Shown here in pieces: positions 35,501-42,245 of a stretch of DNA of 64,000 bases; position 1 is the first letter of the stretch, and each line of letters starts with the position of its first letter. Source of the DNA: an uncultured Hymenobacter sp. GTDB taxonomy: Bacteria > Bacteroidota > Bacteroidia > Cytophagales > Hymenobacteraceae. The notes beneath the pieces were generated by a model that was not told the origin of the DNA, searched no databases, and saw only the letters and a list, made by a program, of their open reading frames with translations. The translations under genes and the position numbers were made by a program. The stretch is from positions 62,001 through 126,000 of the forward strand of contig CAJYPK010000040.1 in NCBI GenBank assembly GCA_913776615.1. The letters are read 5' to 3'.

Positions 35501-36307
35501 CTAAGTCGCCCGAAATACCAGTTCCTTTACCAGAATAAACGCGCCCATCGCCAGCGTAAACCACCCGAACGCCGGCCGTAACCGTGTCCCCGGAATGAAG
35601 CGCGTCAGCCAGCTGCCCAGCCCGATGCCTGCCAGCGCAAAGGCCAGGAAACTCAGTAAGAACGGCCAGTCGATGATCCGCCCCGCGCCCAGGTCGCCCG
35701 CGAAGCCCAGGAGCGAGTTGAGGGCGATGATGGCCAGCGAGGTGCCCACCGCCTGCGCCATCGGCAGCCGCGCTCCCAGCACTAGCGCCGGGATGATGAG
35801 GAAGCCGCCGCCGGCTCCTACCAGCCCCGTCAGCAATCCCACCGCTGCCCCCATGCCCAGCACTCGACCCCGCCCGCGGCGAGTAGCGGCCGGGGGCTCG
35901 TCGGCCCGATTGCCGGGCCGTATCATGGCCACGGCCGCTACTACCATCAGCCCCGCGAATCCCAGCAGCACCAGCAGGTCTTTGGTTACGACCAGGTCAC
36001 CCAGCGCAAACAGCCGCGCTGGCACGGCCGGCAGCAGCACCCGCCGCGTCAGGAATACCGCCGCCAGCGACGGCCCTAAGAATTGCAGCGCGGTGGCTAC
36101 TGCCACCAGCCCGCGCCGCCAGTAGCCCGCGGCCCCCACCAGCGCCGTGCTGCCCACGATAAATAGCGAGTAGGCCGTGCTCAGCACCGGGCTCACGCCC
36201 AGCAGGTACACCAGCGCCGGCACCGTCAGGATGGAGCCCCCGCCGCCCATGACGCCCAGCAGCATCCCAATGAATATGGCGGCTAAGTATCCCAAGTAGT
36301 GCAGCAT
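35501..36307 (-). CDS. TauE/SafE-family sulfite exporter-like permease
   Basis: The 268-residue membrane protein has eight hydrophobic segments in two repeats, each starting with the family glycine-rich motif (GMLLGVMGGGGSILTVPALVYLLG and GAAVGLLTGLVGAGGGFLIIPALVLGA). TauE/SafE proteins export sulfite or sulfoacetate in several bacteria. An operator-like palindrome lies 27 nt before the ATG, matching one before the arsR-type gene. In this operon it could export sulfite made by the MBL-rhodanese protein. Confidence 0.9.
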   Translation of the reverse strand: MLHYLGYLAAIFIGMLLGVMGGGGSILTVPALVYLLGVSPVLSTAYSLFIVGSTALVGAAGYWRRGLVAVATALQFLGPSLAAVFLTRRVLLPAVPARLFALGDLVVTKDLLVLLGFAGLMVVAAVAMIRPGNRADEPPAATRRGRGRVLGMGAAVGLLTGLVGAGGGFLIIPALVLGARLPMAQAVGTSLAIIALNSLLGFAGDLGAGRIIDWPFLLSFLAFALAGIGLGSWLTRFIPGTRLRPAFGWFTLAMGAFILVKELVFRAT

Positions 36308-36333
36308 GACGAATAGCTAGGTTGTATGAAAAA

Positions 36334-36354
36334 ATGAACAAGTGTTCATGTGTT
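36334..36354 (-). promoter_or_regulatory. Putative ArsR operator upstream of the tauE/safE gene
   Basis: On the plus strand this is ATGAA-N6-TTCATGTGTT, a perfect 5-bp inverted repeat (extended as TGAACA-AG-TGTTCA) with a fixed right flank. It agrees at 17 of 21 positions with the element at 36714-36734, the likely autoregulatory site of the adjacent regulator. Confidence 0.6.
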
Positions 36355-36374
36355 GTGGCAAAAAAAAGCCCACG

Positions 36375-36698
36375 CTATAAAAACGTGCACTGCGCCAGGC
36401 ACTGAATTACGTCGATGACTTCGCGCATTTTCAGGGCGTAGTAGATGTTTTTGCCGCTGCGCATGCTGCTCAGAATGCCCTTGCTCTTCATGGCGGCGAG
36501 GTGGTGCGAGAGCAGCGATTGCTCGGTGCCCAGCCGCTCGCCCAGCTCGCTTACCGATAGCTGCGGGTGGGCGGCCAGCAACTGCACCACCCCGATGCGG
36601 GTGGGGTGCGCCGTGGTTTTGAGAATAAACGCCACCTTCTCCATCTTCTCGATGTCGAGGCCCAGATCAATCGGCGACGTAGCGGGAGTGGCAGGCAT
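36375..36698 (-). CDS. ArsR-family repressor of the sulfur operon
   Basis: This winged-helix repressor of 107 residues has LKTTAHPTRIGVVQLLAAHPQLSVSELGERLGTEQSLLSHHLAAMKSKGILSSMRSGKNIYYAL covering the ArsR fold and recognition helix. Its only cysteines are Cys100 and Cys104 (QCLAQC, CxxxC) in the last helix. The sulfide sensors BigR/SqrR use one Cys in an earlier helix and one in the last, so this protein differs. It heads the minus-strand sulfur operon and has a palindrome 15 nt upstream of its ATG. It probably represses the operon until sulfide or persulfide modifies the CxxxC pair. Confidence 0.88.
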   Translation of the reverse strand: MPATPATSPIDLGLDIEKMEKVAFILKTTAHPTRIGVVQLLAAHPQLSVSELGERLGTEQSLLSHHLAAMKSKGILSSMRSGKNIYYALKMREVIDVIQCLAQCTFL

Positions 36699-36713
36699 AG
36701 CGCTGGCAAATGT

Positions 36714-36734
36714 ATGAAGAAAGTTTCATGTGTT
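36714..36734 (-). promoter_or_regulatory. Putative autoregulatory operator of the sulfur-operon ArsR gene
   Basis: ATGAA-N6-TTCATGTGTT (plus-strand reading) lies 15 nt before the ATG and shares spacing and flank with the site at 36334-36354 ahead of the next gene of the operon. Confidence 0.6.
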
Positions 36735-36838
36735 AGGCAGGGTAAATTTTTTTAGTTCCGGCCGGGCGGCAGGCCAACTAAAATGAGTTGCTTACGCGTT
36801 AGAGCGCGGCGCGGCTGGCAAGCCACGATGTTCTATCG

Positions 36839-36846
36839 TACCTTTG
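36839..36846 (+). promoter_or_regulatory. Minus-7 promoter box of mreB
   Basis: TACCTTTG is a perfect minus-7 match 40 nt before the mreB ATG. Confidence 0.65.
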
Positions 36847-36886
36847 TTTCTTGCTATTGCTTCCTATTCCTGGCTAAGCTATCTAA

Positions 36887-37912
36887 ATGGGTTTTTTCAA
36901 TTTCCTGACCAGCGACATTGCCATTGACCTGGGCACTGCCAACACGCTAATCATTCACAATGACAAGATTGTGGTGGATGAGCCGAGCATCATCGCGAAG
37001 GACCGCACCACCAACAAGGTGATTGCGGTGGGCTCCAAGGCCCAGCAGATGCACGAGAAAACGCACGATAATATCAAGACTATCCGGCCGCTGAAGGACG
37101 GCGTTATTGCCGATTTCCACGCCGCCGAAGAAATGATTAAGGGCCTCATCCGGCTCATCGATACCCGGACGCGGCTGTTTCAGCCCTCGCACCGCATGGT
37201 TATCTGCATTCCCTCGGGCATCACGGAGGTGGAGAAGCGCGCCGTGCGCGACTCGGCCGAGCACGCCGGGGCCAAGGAAGTGTGGATGATTCAGGAGCCG
37301 ATGGCGGCGGCCATTGGTATCGGCATCGACGTGGAGCAGCCGGTGGGCTCGATGATTATCGACATCGGGGGTGGTACCACCGAGATTGCCGTTATCGCGC
37401 TCTCGGGCATCGTGTGCGACCAGTCGATTAAGACGGCCGGCGACGTGTTCAACCAGGATATTCTCGATTACATGCGCCGGCAGCACAACCTGCTCATCGG
37501 CGAGCGTTCGGCCGAGCGTATTAAAATTGAGGTAGGCGCGGCCCTCACCGAGCTCGACAACCCGCCCGCCGACTACGAGGTGCGCGGCCGCGACCTGATG
37601 ACGGGCATCCCGAAAGTAATTAAGGTAACCTCGTCGGAAATTGCCATCGCCCTCGACAAGTCGGTGGCCAAGATTGAGGAAGCCGTGCTCAAGGCGCTGG
37701 AAATCAGTCCACCCGAGCTTTCGGCTGACATCTACGAAAACGGCATTCACCTCACCGGCGGCGGAGCGCTGCTGCGCGGCCTCGACAAGCGCCTGGCCGT
37801 CAAGACCAAGCTGCCCATCCACATCGCCGAAGACCCGCTGCGCGCCGTCGTGCGCGGCACCGGCAAGGCCATCAAGGACATTCAGGGCTTCCGGGGCGTA
37901 CTCTTGACGTAG
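36887..37912 (+). CDS. mreB: Rod shape-determining actin homologue MreB
   Basis: This cytoskeletal ATPase of 341 residues polymerises at the inner membrane and guides lateral wall synthesis. N-terminal MGFFNFLTSDIAIDLGTANTLI has the membrane-binding hydrophobic start and phosphate-1 loop; GSMIIDIGGGTTEIAVI is phosphate-2 and HLTGGGALLRGLDK the adenosine motif. Length and motifs are canonical. It starts the mreBCD operon, and an AACTCATAACT inverted repeat separates it from mreC. Confidence 0.97.
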   Translation: MGFFNFLTSDIAIDLGTANTLIIHNDKIVVDEPSIIAKDRTTNKVIAVGSKAQQMHEKTHDNIKTIRPLKDGVIADFHAAEEMIKGLIRLIDTRTRLFQPSHRMVICIPSGITEVEKRAVRDSAEHAGAKEVWMIQEPMAAAIGIGIDVEQPVGSMIIDIGGGTTEIAVIALSGIVCDQSIKTAGDVFNQDILDYMRRQHNLLIGERSAERIKIEVGAALTELDNPPADYEVRGRDLMTGIPKVIKVTSSEIAIALDKSVAKIEEAVLKALEISPPELSADIYENGIHLTGGGALLRGLDKRLAVKTKLPIHIAEDPLRAVVRGTGKAIKDIQGFRGVLLT

Positions 37913-37917
37913 TCAAG

Positions 37918-38015
37918 AAGTTATGAGTTATGAGTTAGAAGTTATGAGTTGGCTGGACAATATCCGGTAACTCATAACTTCTAACTCATAACTTTTAACT
38001 TATAATTCCTAACTC
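37918..38015. repeat. Intercistronic AACTCATAACT inverted repeat, copy 3
   Basis: The left arm (37918-37950) and right arm (37969-37994, extended by degenerate units to about 38015) are reverse complements over about 25 nt. The element fills the whole mreB-mreC gap, starting 5 nt after the mreB stop and ending 6 nt before the mreC GTG. Confidence 0.8.
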
Positions 38016-38021
38016 AACACC

Positions 38022-39062
38022 GTGCGTAATCTCATCGCGTTTCTGCTGCGCTTCCAGGGGGTCATGCTCTTTGTGCTGCTGGAGGTGGTGAGCTTGTTTT
38101 TATTTATTACCAACAGCTCGTACCAGCGGGCGGCGTTTTTCAACTCGGCCAACTCGTACGCGGGGGCCGTGCTGGCCCGCCGCACGCAGGTGCTCGACTA
38201 TTTTCGGCTCGACGAGCTGAACCGGCAGCTGCTGGCCGACAACGCCCGGCTGCGCCAGCAGCTGTACCCGCCCGATTTCACCCGCCGCGAGGCCGACTCG
38301 CTGCCCGTGGGCCGCGATACGCTGGGGCACATCATCTACCGCCACCTGCGGCCCGACCCGAGCGCGGCGCTGGCTACCACGGCGGGGCCAACTAGTGGCA
38401 GCACAAGCGTGCGGCTCAAGAAACCCAATCCGCTGGCCCGGCCCGATACGCTGCTGCTGGGCGGGGCGCGCCTACCCACCCGCGACGTGGAGTATCCGCT
38501 GGTGCCGGCCCGGATCCTTAATAACTCGCTGCGGGCCGTGGACAACTACCTGACTCTGAACGTGGGCACCGCCGACGGCGTGCAGCCCGGCCTGGGCGTG
38601 GTGGCCGCCGGTGGGGTAGTGGGCCAGGTAAAATCGGCCAGCGCGCACTACGCCACGGTGTTTTCGCTGCTGCACTCCAAGATGGCCATCGCGGCCAAAA
38701 TCAAGCGGGACGGTACCTTTGGCAGCGTGAAATGGCCCGGCGACGACTACAGCCACGCGCTGCTCGACTACATTCCGCGCCAGAACCGCCTGGTGCGCGG
38801 CGATACCGTGGTGACGTCGGGCTACAACTCGGTATTTCCCGAAGGGGTGCTGATTGGCACCGTGGAGTCGTTTGTGAAGGAGCCGGATAAAAACTTCTGG
38901 ACCGTGCGCCTGCGGCTGAGCGTCGATTTCAGCCGCCTCACCTACGTGTACGTGGTGCATAGCCGCCCCCACACCGAGCGCGACTCGCTCGAAACGGCCA
39001 TTACCGCCCCCGAGCCCACCCCGGCCAAGCCACCCGTCAACCTCACCCGCCCCCGCCGATGA
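38022..39062 (+). CDS. mreC: Rod shape-determining protein MreC
   Basis: This bitopic inner-membrane protein of 346 residues links MreB to periplasmic wall enzymes. One N-terminal membrane helix (FQGVMLFVLLEVVSLFLFI) is followed by a coiled coil (LDELNRQLLADNARLRQQL), then a beta-rich periplasmic domain with the family segments NYLTLNVGTADGVQPGLGVV and VVTSGYNSVFPEGVLIGTVE. A basic, Pro-rich tail ends the protein. It starts at GTG 38022, and its stop overlaps the mreD ATG by 4 nt. Confidence 0.95.
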   Translation: MRNLIAFLLRFQGVMLFVLLEVVSLFLFITNSSYQRAAFFNSANSYAGAVLARRTQVLDYFRLDELNRQLLADNARLRQQLYPPDFTRREADSLPVGRDTLGHIIYRHLRPDPSAALATTAGPTSGSTSVRLKKPNPLARPDTLLLGGARLPTRDVEYPLVPARILNNSLRAVDNYLTLNVGTADGVQPGLGVVAAGGVVGQVKSASAHYATVFSLLHSKMAIAAKIKRDGTFGSVKWPGDDYSHALLDYIPRQNRLVRGDTVVTSGYNSVFPEGVLIGTVESFVKEPDKNFWTVRLRLSVDFSRLTYVYVVHSRPHTERDSLETAITAPEPTPAKPPVNLTRPRR

Positions 39063-39586
39063 GCGTGCTTGGAACATTTTTGGGCCATTTGCTGCGCTTC
39101 GTGCTGTACGCCGGGCTGCAAGTGCTCATCGTGGGGCAGCTCTCGCTGTTCGGGCTGGGCTGGTGCTTTCTGTACCTGGGCTTCGTGCTGTTTTTGCCCC
39201 TGCGCACGCCCATCGCGGTGCAACTGCTGCTGGGCTTCGGCATGGGGCTGGCAATGGACATCAGCTACGATACGGGCGGGCTGCACGCCGCCGCCGCCGT
39301 GCTGCTGGCTTACCTGCGCCCCTGGGTATTGCGCCTGCTCACCCCGCGCGACGGCTACGACACCCAGGACTCGGTAAACGTACACCAGATGGGCTGGCAG
39401 TGGTTTACGGTGTACTTGCTCATGCTCGTGGGCTTGCACCACTTGGTGTATTTCTTCCTGGAACTGGGCTCGTTTCAGCACCCGCTCATCACGCTGGGGC
39501 GGGTGGGCATGAGCATCCTGTTCACTAGCACGGCGCTACTGATTGTGCAGCTGCTGTTCTTCCCGGTGCGGCGCAGCCGGAATTAG
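39059..39586 (+). CDS. mreD: Rod shape-determining protein MreD
   Basis: This polytopic membrane protein of 175 residues has about five hydrophobic helices. Family call rests on position, on the ATGA overlap with mreC, and on the segment LGFGMGLAMDISYDTGGLHAAAAVLLAYLRPWVLRLL, which matches the Bacteroidota MreD core. MreD supports the MreB-MreC elongation complex. PBP2 and RodA genes, often next in this operon, are absent here; a convergent arsC follows. Confidence 0.9.
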   Translation: MSVLGTFLGHLLRFVLYAGLQVLIVGQLSLFGLGWCFLYLGFVLFLPLRTPIAVQLLLGFGMGLAMDISYDTGGLHAAAAVLLAYLRPWVLRLLTPRDGYDTQDSVNVHQMGWQWFTVYLLMLVGLHHLVYFFLELGSFQHPLITLGRVGMSILFTSTALLIVQLLFFPVRRSRN

Positions 39587-40011
39587 CCGGGGAAATACTT
39601 CTTTGTAAACTGCTGGGCGTAGCTTTTTACCTGGTCGCGCACCGCCCGAAACTGCTGCATCACCTCCGCCTCATTGCCGGTAGCCTTGGCGGGGTCGGGA
39701 AAATTGTGGTGCAGCTGCTGGGCCGTTGCCGGAAATACCGGACATACCTCGTGGGCGTGGTCGCACACGGTCAGCACGTAGGCGAACGGCACCGTGGCGT
39801 ACTCGTCCACGTGGTTGCTGGTGTGGTGCGCGATGTCTACGTTGTCTTCGGCCATCACCCGCACGGCGCGCGGATTGAGGCCGTGCGTTTCGACGCCGGC
39901 CGAGTACACGCTGGCCCGCCCGGCGAGCAGTTGCTGTAAATAGCCATGCAGCAGCTGGCTGCGGCACGAATTGCCGGTGCACAGCACCAAGATGTTAGGG
40001 AGCGTGGTCAT
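39583..40011 (-). CDS. arsC: Arsenate reductase, low-molecular-weight phosphatase type
   Basis: This enzyme of 142 residues reduces arsenate to arsenite with the phosphatase fold. The P-loop C-x5-R is LVLCTGNSCRS (Cys11 to Arg17) and the resolving cysteines lie in VLTVCDHAHEVCPVF, as in thioredoxin-coupled ArsC. The DP acid motif is NFPDPAKATG. The start is ATG 40011; a longer frame to 40083 lacks support. Its stop overlaps the mreD 3' end by 4 nt on the opposite strand. It is the last gene of the arsenic operon. Confidence 0.92.
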   Translation of the reverse strand: MTTLPNILVLCTGNSCRSQLLHGYLQQLLAGRASVYSAGVETHGLNPRAVRVMAEDNVDIAHHTSNHVDEYATVPFAYVLTVCDHAHEVCPVFPATAQQLHHNFPDPAKATGNEAEVMQQFRAVRDQVKSYAQQFTKKYFPG

Positions 40012-40095
40012 AAGGGAAAGGAGTGCGGATTTCACCGCTCCAAATGGATAAAAGACAAACCGCAGTAGCATTCTCCGGGCCATAGGCCCGCTACC

Positions 40096-41166
40096 CTAGG
40101 TATACCAGCGGCGGCGCAGCCAGAAGGCCACGTTGACGAGCGCAATGAGAGCGGGCACCTCGATCAGCGGCCCAATGACGCCGGCCAGCGCCTGCCCCGA
40201 GTTGAGCCCAAACACGCCGATGGCCACCGCAATGGCCAGCTCGAAATTGTTGCCGGTCGCCGTGAACGCCACCGATACGTTCTCGGCATAGCTGGCCCCC
40301 AGGTATTTGCCGGCCGCAAAGCTGAGCCCAAACATGATGACGAAATACAGGGCCAGCGGCAGCGCGATGCGCAGCACGTCGAGCGGCAGGCGCAGAATCA
40401 GCTCGCCTTTGAGGCTAAACATCAAGACGATAGTGAGCAATAAGGCTACCAGCGTGACCGGGCTGATAGCCGGAATAAACACCTGCTCGTACCAACTATC
40501 GCCCAGTAGCCGGCGCAGCCCCAGCCGCGATAGCAGCCCCGCCGCGAAGGGCACGCCTAAATACAGCAGCACGCTAGGGGCAATATCGCTCATGCCCAGT
40601 TGGATGGCATAGCCTTGCAACCCGATGAAAGAGGGTAGTACGCTGAGGAACAGCCAGGCCAGTACGCTGTAAAACAGTACCTGGAAAATTGAATTGAGGG
40701 CTACCAGCCCGGCGGCGTATTCGCGGCTGCCGTCGGCCAGGTCGTTCCAAACCAGCACCATGGCAATGCAGCGGGCGAGGCCGATAAGAATGAGTCCGGC
40801 CATATAAGCGGGCTTGTCGGGCAGCAGCCAGGCCGCCAGCCCAAACATCAGCAGGGGACCGACAACCCAGTTGAGTGCCAGCGATAAGCTGATAATGCGC
40901 ACGTTGCGAAAAACGGCGGGCAGCTGTTCGTATTTCACTTTGGCCAGCGGCGGATACATCATGAGCACGAGGCCCGCCGCCAGCGGAATGTTTACCGTGC
41001 CTACCGACAAGCGGTCGATGGCTAGCCCCACGCCGGGCAGGAAGTAACCCAGCGCTACGCCCAGGGCCATCGCCAGAAAAATCCAGAGCGTGAGGCCCCG
41101 GTCAAGACCGGAGAGCTTGCGCTGCGCCAAGCCTGTCGCCGGCGCCGCTGGAGATGCAGTGCTCAT
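40096..41166 (-). CDS. acr3: Arsenite efflux transporter Acr3
   Basis: This arsenite/proton antiporter has 356 residues and ten hydrophobic segments. The ACR3 signature LIGLARCIAMVLVWNDLADGSREYAAGLVALNS contains the conserved Cys in the fourth membrane helix, and GNNFELAIAVAIGVFGLNSGQALAGVIGPLIEVP is the second conserved region. The start is ATG 41166 (MSTASPAAP), since the frame further upstream is antisense to the DUF6428 gene. It lies between DUF6428 and arsC. Confidence 0.95.
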   Translation of the reverse strand: MSTASPAAPATGLAQRKLSGLDRGLTLWIFLAMALGVALGYFLPGVGLAIDRLSVGTVNIPLAAGLVLMMYPPLAKVKYEQLPAVFRNVRIISLSLALNWVVGPLLMFGLAAWLLPDKPAYMAGLILIGLARCIAMVLVWNDLADGSREYAAGLVALNSIFQVLFYSVLAWLFLSVLPSFIGLQGYAIQLGMSDIAPSVLLYLGVPFAAGLLSRLGLRRLLGDSWYEQVFIPAISPVTLVALLLTIVLMFSLKGELILRLPLDVLRIALPLALYFVIMFGLSFAAGKYLGASYAENVSVAFTATGNNFELAIAVAIGVFGLNSGQALAGVIGPLIEVPALIALVNVAFWLRRRWYT

Positions 41167-41203
41167 GATGAAAAGCGGTTGGAAAGGAGCTAGGCGTAGA
41201 AAC

Positions 41204-41662
41204 TCAGCAGCACCCGCCGCCCGGCGTGCAGCCCACGGTAGGCAGCTGGGGCAGCGCCAGGCTGAACGCGGGGACGCCGCAAGCCTCGGGAGCCAGGCAG
41301 GCCGTTTGCTTGGGGGTGAGCAGAAAGTCGGTGCCGTCGAAGGCCAGCCCAAACTTGCCGATGGTAGCCTGCTGGTATTCTACCTCAAGCTCCAGTTCCT
41401 CGCTGCCCAGAATGCGCTCCGCGAGCTGTAGAATGTGGAGAAACTTTTGCGGGGCTAGCCGGTGGTCATAATCATCGGCCGACCAAAGCTGGAGGCTGGC
41501 TGCCGTTTCGTGCCGCTCTACGCCACCGCAGTCGATGAAATGACGGCTCACCCGACCTACTTCCGTTACGTGGAAATGACTGGGCAGCAAGCGACCCTCG
41601 GGAAGACGAAAGTTGACGGCCGTGAGTCCGGCCAGCGCTTGTTTTAAGTCGGAAATACGCAT
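41204..41662 (-). CDS. DUF6428 family protein of the arsenic operon
   Basis: The 152-residue soluble protein is of unknown biochemical function. MRISDLKQALAGLTAVNFRLPEGRLLPSHFHVTEVGRV ... RHFIDCGGVER ... QLWSADDYDHRLAPQKFLHIL matches DUF6428, which in Bacteroidota is commonly found in ars operons. The C-terminus ends TVGCTPGGGCC, a Cys cluster that could bind arsenite; this is inference. It lies between arsR and acr3 and is probably co-transcribed. Confidence 0.8.
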   Translation of the reverse strand: MRISDLKQALAGLTAVNFRLPEGRLLPSHFHVTEVGRVSRHFIDCGGVERHETAASLQLWSADDYDHRLAPQKFLHILQLAERILGSEELELEVEYQQATIGKFGLAFDGTDFLLTPKQTACLAPEACGVPAFSLALPQLPTVGCTPGGGCC

Positions 41663-41687
41663 AAAAAAACCAAGTATAGAGGGTGCT

Positions 41688-42038
41688 TTAGCAGCCGCAG
41701 GACTCACCCGCTCCGCCGGCGGGGCAGGCAACGGCAGTTTCAAAAAAGCTCATAAACTGCTGTTGCACCTGCCGTAAAAGCTCGGTGTTGAGGCAGTAGC
41801 ACACGGTAAGCCCGTCGATTTCGCCCCGGATGAGGTCGAGCGCCTTTAGCTCTTGCAGATGCTGAAACACGGTGGTGCGGGCCAGCGGTAGCTCGGCGGC
41901 AATGTCGCCCGAGATGCAAGTGGTTTTGCTGGCCAGCAGCTGCACGATGGCCACCCGCGCCGGGTGGGCCAGGGCCTTGGCTACGCGGGCCAGCTGCTGT
42001 TGCTCGGCGGTGAAGGCGGTGGTTTTGGCGACAGTCAT
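41688..42038 (-). CDS. arsR: Arsenite-responsive ArsR repressor
   Basis: The 116-residue winged-helix repressor has LARVAKALAHPARVAIVQLLASKTTCISGDIAAELPLARTTVFQHLQELKALDLIRGEIDG as its DNA-binding core. Cysteines are at 41 (before the recognition helices), 80, 82 and in a C-terminal cluster (ACPAGGAGESCGC: 105, 114, 116). The classical ELCVCDL site is absent, so arsenite is likely held by a different Cys set. The start is ATG 42038; a TTG at 42044 would add two residues. Two tandem operator palindromes lie just upstream. Confidence 0.92.
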   Translation of the reverse strand: MTVAKTTAFTAEQQQLARVAKALAHPARVAIVQLLASKTTCISGDIAAELPLARTTVFQHLQELKALDLIRGEIDGLTVCYCLNTELLRQVQQQFMSFFETAVACPAGGAGESCGC

Positions 42039-42055
42039 GCGCAACGGAAGGGTTT

Positions 42056-42098
42056 ATGTCGTAAAGATACGACATATTATGTCGCATTTTTACGACAT
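42056..42098 (-). promoter_or_regulatory. Two tandem ArsR operators of the arsenic operon
   Basis: ATGTCGY-N6-ACGACAT occurs twice (42056-42075 and 42079-42098), separated by 3 nt, centre-to-centre 23 nt or about two helical turns. The junction GACATATTATGTC is itself palindromic. The block begins 18 nt before the arsR ATG and would overlap its promoter. Confidence 0.75.
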
Positions 42099-42245
42099 AA
42101 AAAATTAATTTGCTGAAAGGCTTTATTGCAAGCCGCTTGGGCCGGGGAGGGCAGTCGTACTGACAAGTAGCGCTAGCCTGCCGTATGGAGTTGGCCTAGT
42201 TCTGGCATCTTCGGAGCAACATCTTCGGCTACTTGGCCCATCTTT

